DNA from: CAKZML01 sp041571575
GTDB taxonomy: Bacteria; Pseudomonadota; Gammaproteobacteria; Steroidobacterales; BM003
Assembly (NCBI GenBank): GCA_041571575.1
Contig: JBFFTZ010000212.1
Span: 1 to 5,081 of the forward strand
Direction: 5' to 3'
Length of the DNA: 5,081 nucleotides
Within the stretch, counting starts at the first letter, position 1. Every line of letters starts with the position of its first letter. The notes beneath the pieces were generated by a model that ran no database searches, was not told the DNA's origin, and saw only the letters and a program-made list of their open reading frames with translations. Positions 1 through 5,081 of the stretch are shown one piece after another. A program made the position numbers and the translations under genes.

Positions 1-1125
1 CACCACCAGGGCGACAACGCCAAACACCGGGATACCCAGGCGGGTCACCCACAGCCGGGTCCGGTCCGACGCGTCGGGCTTGATCAGCGGCAGCAGATTC
101 ACCGTGAACACGCTTGCCGCCGATAGCATGGCGCTGTCAGTAGTACTCATGATGGCGGCCAGCAGTGCGCCGACAAACACGGCCATGGCCACCGGGTGCA
201 GGTGCTCCAGGGCCAGCGTGGCGATGACGTGATTCGGCTCGGCGATGCCGGGATAGCTGGTGGCGGCGATGATACCCAGCATCACCGGTATCATTCCCAG
301 CGTCAGATACCCAACCGCCGATGCATAGAACGCATTCTGGGCCACCTGCTCGGAACGCGAGGACATGGCTCGCTGGATCAGCGACTGGGAGGATATGTCG
401 GCCAGACCGAAGATTAACCACATGCGCAGGTAGTTCAGCCAGGTCACCGGGGAATTATCCAGGGGAAGAATACGCAGGGCGTTCTCGGGAAAGCGGGCAG
501 ACACCGCGGCCCAACCACCCAGGTCAGAAATCACCACCACAAAAAGCACCACCAGGCCGATGGCGATGATACCCATCTGCACGAAATCGGTAATGGCCAC
601 GGCCCACATACCGCCGGCCATGGTGTAAATAAAGACGATCACCGCGCCGGCGACGATGCCAATTTCAAGCGGGATGCCGGTGAGGACCTGCAACACATAG
701 CCGAATGCGACCAGCATGCCTGCAGTCCAGCCGACGCTGCTCATGATGGACGCCACGGCCGCCACGCTGGCAGCGGTCGTGCCATAGCGCTGGTTGAAGA
801 CCTCGACGAAAGTCCTGAGCTTGAGCCGGCGCATGATGCGGGCGAAAAACAAGCCCATGATCACCAGCACGAGAGTGCTGCCAAAGGGATCGGCGATCAC
901 CCCCAGCATTCCCTCGTTGTAGGACTGGCCCGCGACTCCCACCATGGGCCCACCGCCGAACCAGGTGGCGACCAGGGTGGCGGTACATATCCAGAATGGC
1001 ATCCGTCGCCCGGACACCATGAAGTCATCCGCGGTCTGAGTCTTGCGCGCCGCCAGTGCCCCGATCACGATCATCAGCACCATGTATACGGCAACGCCAG
1101 AGAAGATAATGGCTTGGCTGCTCAC
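1..1125 (-). CDS. Sodium:solute symporter (SSS/SLC5 family), C-terminus beyond window edge
   Basis: Na+-coupled uptake transporter of the inner membrane with the LeuT-type fold; the substrate cannot be read from sequence. The frame is open from an in-frame TGA (1138-1140) to the left edge and gives 375 residues; family members usually have about 450-600, so the last helices are missing. Visible marks: first helix at residues 6-25; a glycine-rich second helix with ATWFGGGPMVG (53-63); 'FFARIMRRLKLRTFVEVFNQRYG' region (93-115); 'YTMAGGMWAVAITDFVQMG' (167-185); and the SSS signature MSTTDSAMLSAASVFTVNL (326-344), whose Ser/Thr residues correspond to the Na2 sodium site of characterised members. 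The pattern of these segments recalls the choline transporter (CHT/SLC5A7) branch more than PutP, from memory only. GTG at 1125 is the only start that keeps the whole first helix; its ribosome site (GCGAG, 5 bases upstream) is weak. It lies 105 bases downstream of the TPR gene on the same strand. Confidence 0.93.
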   Translation of the reverse strand, partial: MSSQAIIFSGVAVYMVLMIVIGALAARKTQTADDFMVSGRRMPFWICTATLVATWFGGGPMVGVAGQSYNEGMLGVIADPFGSTLVLVIMGLFFARIMRRLKLRTFVEVFNQRYGTTAASVAAVASIMSSVGWTAGMLVAFGYVLQVLTGIPLEIGIVAGAVIVFIYTMAGGMWAVAITDFVQMGIIAIGLVVLFVVVISDLGGWAAVSARFPENALRILPLDNSPVTWLNYLRMWLIFGLADISSQSLIQRAMSSRSEQVAQNAFYASAVGYLTLGMIPVMLGIIAATSYPGIAEPNHVIATLALEHLHPVAMAVFVGALLAAIMSTTDSAMLSAASVFTVNLLPLIKPDASDRTRLWVTRLGIPVFGVVALVV

Positions 1126-1144
1126 CTTGACTCGCTGTCAGTCG

Positions 1145-1233
1145 AATGAAAAATGGGGACAGTCACCAATTTTCGTCAGGAAAATAAACCTGGCACCTTT
1201 TATCACCTCAAAATAGGTGCCTGTCACCAATTA
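1145..1233. repeat. REP/REPIN-like palindromic element between TPR gene and symporter
   Basis: Two ~24-bp half-sites face each other: 1150-1173 (AAAATGGGGACAGTCACC...) and the complement of 1210-1233 (TAATTGGTGACAGGCACC...), matching at 19 of 24 positions. Between them lies a degenerate third copy (GGCACCT, 1192-1198) that pairs perfectly with AGGTGCC at 1215-1221. The half-site at 1210-1233 is 22/24 identical to one at 5016-5039 near the right edge, and the outer flank AATGAAAAAT is shared too (1145-1154 and 5010-5019). Such palindromes are typical of repeats mobilised by REP-associated tyrosine (Y1) transposases; no such gene is in the window. The element ends exactly on the stop codon of the TPR gene. 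On the minus strand the outer arm runs into a T-tract (ATTTTTCATT), so it may also act as a weak terminator for that gene. Confidence 0.75.
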
Positions 1234-3438
1234 TTTGGCGGTCATGTAGGTGCAGGTCTCGGGGGCCGGCTCATAGTCGGGCAGCGGTGGATTGTCGCCG
1301 CACAGGAGGTTGGCGATGTACTCCCGTTCCTCGGCCAGGCGCTGGTCCCATTGCTTCCTCAATTCCCGGAAGTCTGACCGTGAACTGTATTGGGCAAACA
1401 ACCCGTCATTCTTCCATTGGTGGGATAACGCCCGGAAACCCGCCGCCGTCGCCCTTGTCAGGTAAGCCAGGGCCGCATCCCCGTCTCCGTCGTAGGCAGC
1501 CAGGTGCGCCCTCGTCAGGGGAATGTCCCAGGCACTGCCAATCCTGTTAGACCGCTCGATCTGTTCTTGCCGTTCCCCTGCCAGTGTCCGCCACTGGGTG
1601 GATCGGTAGGAGTCGCCGGCAGCACGGGCCGCTGTGGCGATCAGGGTGAGAATACTCGGATTCAGGCCGGCGCCTTCCCCGGTCTCTTGCCAAAATTCCA
1701 GCGTAAGCGGGTACACCTCCTCGATTTGACCGGTTTCCCAAAGCATTCCTGCATATGCTCCCCGCGTCCTGCTCCCTGGATCCTCCCGGTAATTGGCTTC
1801 GACCACCTTGAATGCTTCGCTGATGCCTCCCCTCGCCCAGGCGGCAAGAACCTTGTCCTCGGGCGATATACGCGCCGCTTCCTGGTACAAACCGACGTCG
1901 GAGTACACCCCCTCCAACTGCTCCCTGGCTTGCTGTCGCTCACGGAACGCCCTCAGGAAATGCTCTGCTGCAATACCCGATTGACCTTCATTCCACGCCA
2001 GATTACCCAGTGCCCATTCTCCCCAGTGCGGGTCCAACTCACGCAGGCGCAGGGCAGTTGCCTTGGCTTCATCTGTTCGGCCGTACCTGTTCAACTCCAT
2101 GGCGTGATTGTAAAGCGCAATCCGGGACATGGGATCGTAGCGAACCGAGTCGTAGGAGGCGTCAAGCAATTGAGTGTAACGGCCCAGGGAAAGCAGTGTC
2201 ATGCGACGCCAGTTCTGTGCCTCGCCATTGGCCGGATTGATGGCCAGGGAGCGGTCCAGGTAATCCAGCGCCAGTTCAAAATTGTTCGAATCTCTTTCCA
2301 GGAATCCCTTGGCAGCCAGGATCTCGGGGCGATCCGGCGCCAGGCTCAGGGCCTTGTCCACCAGGGGACGGGCCGCATCCAGGGCATCCGAAGATTTCAA
2401 GTCCCCATACGAGCCCCTTGTATCCATGAGCAACAGGGTTGCGATGGCCTGGTCAGCGTAGGCCAGGGCAAACTCCGGATCCAGGTCAACGGCGCGCTTG
2501 AACTGCTCCAGGGCCGCCTTGATGCTGTCAGTCGTGCGCTGGTTGATCAGGTGGCGCCCCATCAGGTAGGCCTCGTAGGCGGCCAGGTTTCGGGTATCGC
2601 CGCTCGCGACCTGTCCCTCCCCGCGCACATTCAGGGTCACCTTCAGGGCCTGGGCAATGGCCCCGGAAATCTCGTCCTGGATGGCGAAGATGTCGTCCAG
2701 CTGGCGGTCGTAGGTCTCCGACCAGGCGTGGAAGCCATTGTCCGCCCGGATCAGCTGGGCGGTCACCCGCACCCGGTCGCCGGCCTTGCGTACGCTGCCC
2801 TCCAGCACCCAGGCCACACCCAGCTGGCGGGCGATGTCCTGGATATCCTGGTTCTTGCCCTTGAACTGGAAGGCGGAAGTGCGGGCCGCCACCTGTAGCT
2901 GGCTTACCTGGGCCAGCACATTGAGGATTTCCTCGGCGATGCCGTCAGAGAAATATTCCTGGTCCTTGCCCGGGCTCATGTCTACGAAGGGCAGTACCGC
3001 CACCGACAGGTCCGCCACCGCGGGAGCTGCCGGCTCGGCCGTCTCTGTCACCGCCTCTGTCGTGGTTGGCGACTCCTCGCCGGGCGAGACATCCGGCTGA
3101 ACCGTCACCTTGTAAACAAGGAAGATCACCGCCAGTCCCAGCACGGTGATGATGGTCCGGTCCAGCTTGCGGCCGGTCAGCGGGGTGATGGACTGGTTGC
3201 GGTCCACCTCCTCCTGGCGCTTGAGTCCCTCGGGAGTTTTCTCGAAGGCCCAGGCAAAAACCAGCGCCACGGGAAAGCCTATGGCCAGCACCAGCAGGAT
3301 GGTTTTCATCACCCAGCCCGGTGCATCGAAATTATCCAGGGCAAGGTCCGCCACCTGGGCCACCAGCCACGCAGTGACCAGGTATACCACCCCTACCCGG
3401 AATACGTTCCGGCGCTTGAGCTCGGCGAACATGTCCAC
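1231..3438 (-). CDS. TolB-like/TPR inner-membrane protein (no cyclase or DNA-binding domain)
   Basis: 735-residue membrane protein of the COG5616-type 'TolB-like' family, often mislabelled adenylate cyclase; its exact role is unknown. Order of parts: a short N-terminus with the family mark FAELKRRNVFRV (4-15); membrane segments at about 13-34, 43-64 and 94-110; a Pro/Glu/Thr-rich linker (114-140); a TolB-N/FlgO-like alpha-beta domain (143-270) with LSVAVLPFVDMS, EYFSDGIAEEILN, VLEGSVRK and HAWSETYDRQLDDIFAIQDEI; then TPR-type helices (about 287-480, e.g. EQFKRAVDLDP, DKALSLAPDRPE, DRSLAINPANGE) and a more diverged helical tail. It probably displays TPRs for partner binding. I see no cyclase catalytic domain and no winged-helix regulator domain, although some relatives carry one. 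Start: GTG at 3438 follows AGGGGAGA; ATG at 3432 (MFAEL) is the alternative. Its TAA stop lies inside a repeat. A TATAAC box (3487-3492) lies upstream without a convincing -35. Confidence 0.92.
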   Translation of the reverse strand: MDMFAELKRRNVFRVGVVYLVTAWLVAQVADLALDNFDAPGWVMKTILLVLAIGFPVALVFAWAFEKTPEGLKRQEEVDRNQSITPLTGRKLDRTIITVLGLAVIFLVYKVTVQPDVSPGEESPTTTEAVTETAEPAAPAVADLSVAVLPFVDMSPGKDQEYFSDGIAEEILNVLAQVSQLQVAARTSAFQFKGKNQDIQDIARQLGVAWVLEGSVRKAGDRVRVTAQLIRADNGFHAWSETYDRQLDDIFAIQDEISGAIAQALKVTLNVRGEGQVASGDTRNLAAYEAYLMGRHLINQRTTDSIKAALEQFKRAVDLDPEFALAYADQAIATLLLMDTRGSYGDLKSSDALDAARPLVDKALSLAPDRPEILAAKGFLERDSNNFELALDYLDRSLAINPANGEAQNWRRMTLLSLGRYTQLLDASYDSVRYDPMSRIALYNHAMELNRYGRTDEAKATALRLRELDPHWGEWALGNLAWNEGQSGIAAEHFLRAFRERQQAREQLEGVYSDVGLYQEAARISPEDKVLAAWARGGISEAFKVVEANYREDPGSRTRGAYAGMLWETGQIEEVYPLTLEFWQETGEGAGLNPSILTLIATAARAAGDSYRSTQWRTLAGERQEQIERSNRIGSAWDIPLTRAHLAAYDGDGDAALAYLTRATAAGFRALSHQWKNDGLFAQYSSRSDFRELRKQWDQRLAEEREYIANLLCGDNPPLPDYEPAPETCTYMTAK

Positions 3439-3448
3439 GGAGCGTGTC

Positions 3449-3456
3449 TCTCCCCT
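3449..3456 (-). promoter_or_regulatory. Ribosome binding site favouring the GTG start of the TPR gene
   Basis: On the minus strand AGGGGAGA stands 10 bases before GTG (3438) and 16 before ATG (3432). The first spacing is slightly long but workable and the second is too long, which favours the GTG start. The difference is only two residues (MD before MFAELKRRN). Confidence 0.45.
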
Positions 3457-3516
3457 GTTTCAGATCGACAAAAGCATGGCCTATAAGTTATACGTTGTCT
3501 AATTTTTCAGCAGAAG

Positions 3517-3560
3517 AAAAAGGGGTCGAACCGCATATTCCTTAAATACGGTTCGACCCC
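3517..3560 (-). terminator. Intrinsic terminator-like hairpin after the propeller gene
   Basis: Read on the minus strand, GGGGTCGAACCG and CGGTTCGACCCC form a perfect 12-bp stem (3549-3560 with 3522-3533) around a 15-base spacer, directly followed by TTTTTCTT. A second TATT/AATA pairing shortens the loop to five bases. It begins about 50 bases past the TAG stop of the lipoprotein gene (3612-3614) and precedes the TPR gene, so it should separate their transcripts. The shape is that of a rho-independent terminator; activity is inferred. It is also the core of the larger palindrome 3517-3609. Confidence 0.65.
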
Positions 3561-3609
3561 ATCTATCTAAACCGGCAATACCGGCATTAAATGTATCCGG
3601 CCCCTTTTT
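3517..3609. repeat. Composite palindromic element, second family
   Basis: An outer inverted repeat, AAAAAGGGGTCG (3517-3528) against the complement of 3598-3609 (AAAAAGGGGCCG, 11 of 12 matching), encloses the perfect 12-bp inner palindrome (3522-3533 with 3549-3560) and a small CCGG-CAATA-CCGG hairpin (3572-3584). The outer and inner palindromes compete for the same left arm. The AAAAAGGGGTC edge resembles palindromes scattered through many gammaproteobacterial genomes near genes for Y1-type transposases, but its sequence differs from the 1145-1233 and 5010-5062 family. Together with the 5' leader of the TPR gene it makes up the whole 173-base space between the two genes. Confidence 0.6.
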
Positions 3610-3611
3610 GG

Positions 3612-4943
3612 CTAGTGGCTTGCCAGCTTCACGGTTCCGTTTTCCCGGTCCTCGTAGGCAATGCTCACCGTTCCCAGGGGATCCACGGCGATGGCCGGCG
3701 CGTAGCCGACCTGCCCGCCACTGTCGATGTAGACCAGCTCCCAGCTGCCGCTGATGTCGGTGGCATACTTGAGATCCTCATTCTGATCCCGGTAGGCAAT
3801 ATGCAGGAAATCGGCCTCGTCGATGGCCAGGGATACCCGATCACCACCTATCCAGTCGAACTCATCCACCTGCTCGGTCACCCAGCCTCCTCCCTCCCTG
3901 TGGCCATGCCAAAGACCAAATGGTGTCGTGTAGGCCACGTGCAGTTGCCCGGTAGAGTCCTCGGCCAGTGACGCACCACAGTTAGTGTCCTGGGCAATGA
4001 TTTGTTCCACCCAGCCACCGCCGGAATTGCTCATGTAGTACAGCACGCAGGCCTGACCGCTGCCGATGGTGTACACAAGATGCACGGCCCCGGCGTCATT
4101 CACCAGGATATCGGTGTCGTAGAAAGTCGCGTTTCCAACTCCGGCCAGCCATTGGGTCAACCAGGTTCCCGAGACATTGCTTGCGTAGTTAAGTGATCCG
4201 ATTTCGTTAATGTTATAGGCAATGTGTGTGGCGCCTGCCTGGTCCAGGGCCAGGGCGTTGACGTTGCCGCCACTATCGAGCAACAGGCCCAGCCAGGGGC
4301 CGGTGGCGTTGCTGGCCACCCTGAGAGTGTTGGTGGGGTAGTCCCAGTAACTGACGTGATCCGCCCCGTTCTCGTCCAGCTGCACATCGGTGTCACCAAA
4401 GTTGCCGGCGTCCGCGTCCACCGCCTCCAGCTGCCAGCTCGAGTCGCTCTTGACGGCGAGTCTTACCCCGCCAGCATTACGGAAGCTCAGGTGGGGTGCA
4501 TTGGATGCGTCCAGGGCCAGGGCCGGATCCGTACCGGTGGCCACGGTCTCGATGTTCCAGCCCGCGGTAGTCGGCGTAGTGACGCAGGCCTGGTTGCTTC
4601 GGGCCACCGTACCGACCACGGCCACCACCGCATACACGGTGTAGCAATAGCGGGTGTTCGGCTGCAGATCATTATCGGTGTAACTGGTACCCGGCAGGTG
4701 AATATCGTAGACCGCCACGCCATCCCGATACAGATCGTAGCCTGCGACCGGATCGGTATGAGCCGTCCATTGCAGCGACACCTCGCTGGGCGTCACAACC
4801 TCTGCGGTGAGGCTCATTGTTTCCGGGAATTCGTCTTCATCCTCGTCTACATGCCAGCCACAGCCGGACTGCACGGATACCAGCAGGCTGGCGAATAGCG
4901 CGGTTAGAAAAAACCGGCTGAGATAATGGACAGCGCCGTTCAT
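3612..4943 (-). CDS. Secreted FN3 plus seven-repeat beta-propeller protein, probable lipoprotein
   Basis: Predicted 443-residue envelope protein of unknown function. An N-terminal signal peptide (hydrophobic FFLTALFASLLVSV, 11-24) ends at VQSGC with Cys28 as likely lipidation site; Gln at -3 makes the lipobox imperfect. Gly at +2 would allow sorting to the outer membrane. An acidic stretch (DEDEDE, 33-38) leads to a fibronectin type III domain (about 40-123) with Trp59, YDLYRDG and a Cys100/Cys120 pair that could form a disulfide. Residues 129-443 hold seven repeats of about 46 residues: a hydrophobic-Asp-x-x-Gly stretch, then His-hydrophobic-(Ala/Ser)-Tyr, then a Gly-x-Trp strand. The repeat His sits at 151, 196, 240, 288, 335, 381, with Ser427 in the last. 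The isolated strand GWNIETV (128-134) would complete blade 7. No catalytic motif is visible; ligand or partner binding is the natural inference. ATG at 4943 is chosen over GTG at 4970 because of its ribosome site and the better signal peptide. Confidence 0.9.
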   Translation of the reverse strand: MNGAVHYLSRFFLTALFASLLVSVQSGCGWHVDEDEDEFPETMSLTAEVVTPSEVSLQWTAHTDPVAGYDLYRDGVAVYDIHLPGTSYTDNDLQPNTRYCYTVYAVVAVVGTVARSNQACVTTPTTAGWNIETVATGTDPALALDASNAPHLSFRNAGGVRLAVKSDSSWQLEAVDADAGNFGDTDVQLDENGADHVSYWDYPTNTLRVASNATGPWLGLLLDSGGNVNALALDQAGATHIAYNINEIGSLNYASNVSGTWLTQWLAGVGNATFYDTDILVNDAGAVHLVYTIGSGQACVLYYMSNSGGGWVEQIIAQDTNCGASLAEDSTGQLHVAYTTPFGLWHGHREGGGWVTEQVDEFDWIGGDRVSLAIDEADFLHIAYRDQNEDLKYATDISGSWELVYIDSGGQVGYAPAIAVDPLGTVSIAYEDRENGTVKLASH

Positions 4944-4949
4944 CGGTTT

Positions 4950-4958
4950 CCACCCCCC
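4950..4958 (-). promoter_or_regulatory. Ribosome binding site fixing the propeller-gene start at 4943
   Basis: GGGGGGTGG on the minus strand lies 6 bases before ATG at 4943. The upstream in-frame GTG at 4970 has no comparable site, and it would put nine residues including Arg, Asp and Trp ahead of an otherwise ordinary signal peptide. Confidence 0.6.
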
Positions 4959-4979
4959 ATCCCTGAACACTTACGGCAA

Positions 4980-4985
4980 ATTATA
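4980..4985 (-). promoter_or_regulatory. Candidate -10 box of the propeller lipoprotein gene
   Basis: A perfect TATAAT reads on the minus strand 36 bases before the ATG, which would give a leader of about 30 bases. No good -35 sits at 16-18 bases; the nearest likeness, TTGCAT (5006-5011), is 20 bases away. If the call is right the promoter depends on the -10 or on an activator. It lies just inside the repeat at 5010-5062, which would shield it from transcription coming from the right. Confidence 0.4.
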
Positions 4986-5009
4986 CTCCAGGGAGACCTC
5001 GGGGGATGC

Positions 5010-5062
5010 AATGAAAAATTGGGGACAGGCACCTATTTTTAATTGGTGCCTGTCCCTAATTA
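5010..5062. repeat. REP/REPIN-like palindrome upstream of the propeller gene
   Basis: AATTGGGGACAGGCACC (5017-5033) and GGTGCCTGTCCCTAATT (5045-5061) form a 17-bp stem with a single G-T pair around an 11-base AT-only loop. It belongs to the family of the element at 1145-1233: the left arm is 22/24 identical to the 1210-1233 half-site, and both elements share the flank AATGAAAAAT. On the minus strand the stem is followed by a run of T (CCCCAATTTTTC), so it could end transcription from a gene lying to the right of the window. The remaining bases, 5063-5081, hold nothing recognisable. Confidence 0.8.
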
Positions 5063-5081
5063 ATGCTTCTTTAAGTCTTCA

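Noticed and set aside
665..988. Minus-strand open frame in another phase within the symporter region
   Set aside because: It overlaps the symporter frame, which carries the full SSS pattern; the alternative translation is Arg/His/Gly-rich with no membrane segments.
1504..2898. Long plus-strand open frame of 464 codons opposite the TPR gene
   Set aside because: It lies wholly antisense to a gene with clear TolB-like and TPR motifs. Its translation is low-complexity, rich in Gly, Gln, Arg and Pro, with no domain; this is a common effect of GC-rich codon use on the opposite strand.
1231..3438. Reading the TPR gene as an adenylate cyclase
   Set aside because: Family members are often labelled so, but no class III cyclase catalytic domain is visible in the 735 residues.
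3549..3560. CGGTTCGACCCC, which resembles a tRNA T-arm
   Set aside because: It is one arm of a perfect palindrome. No acceptor, D or anticodon arm can be found around it.
4224..4898. Plus-strand open frame of 224 codons opposite the propeller gene
   Set aside because: It is antisense to a well-supported secreted protein, shows no recognisable motif and has no ribosome site of note.
4944..4970. Upstream GTG start (4970) for the propeller protein
   Set aside because: It lacks a ribosome site and adds a charged nine-residue extension before the signal peptide; ATG at 4943 has GGGGGGTGG at the right distance.
1145..5081. CRISPR-like repeats or toxin-antitoxin genes in the intergenic spaces
   Set aside because: The repeats are few, inverted rather than direct, and without regular spacers; no small coding gene with a plausible start is present between the three genes.

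Overview
This looks like a chromosomal segment of a GC-rich proteobacterium. A free-living gammaproteobacterium is the best guess. The guess rests on three things: a TolB-like/TPR membrane protein with the N-terminal 'FAELKRRNVFRV' signature that I associate with environmental Gammaproteobacteria, a lipoprotein-type signal peptide, and REP/REPIN-like palindromes of the 'GGGGACAGGCACC' kind. The exact lineage cannot be fixed from this window.

All three real genes lie on the minus strand, so they read from right to left. First (4943 to 3612) comes a secreted protein, probably a lipoprotein, with one fibronectin type III domain and a C-terminal region of seven ~46-residue repeats that I read as a seven-bladed beta-propeller. 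Second (3438 to 1231) is a 735-residue inner-membrane protein with three predicted membrane segments, a TolB-N/FlgO-like domain and a TPR-rich C-terminal half. Third (1125 to the left edge) is a sodium:solute symporter (SSS/SLC5 family) whose C-terminus is cut off by the window.

Each of the three spaces between or beside genes holds a palindromic element. Those at 1145-1233 and 5010-5062 belong to one repeat family: four related ~24-bp half-sites, two of them 22/24 identical, with a shared outer edge. They bracket the first two genes. The element at 3517-3609 belongs to another family; its core is a perfect 12-bp stem with a T-tract on the minus strand, as in an intrinsic terminator for the propeller gene. 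The repeat at 1145-1233 also supplies the stop codon of the TPR gene.

Functionally, the propeller lipoprotein and the TPR protein both look like envelope scaffolds for binding other proteins or ligands. The terminator-like hairpin between them argues for separate transcription units. The symporter may be unrelated or may be read from the TPR gene's transcript. I see no CRISPR array, tRNA, rRNA, transposase gene or obvious defence system. The most noteworthy items are the repeat elements and the uncharacterised FN3-propeller protein.
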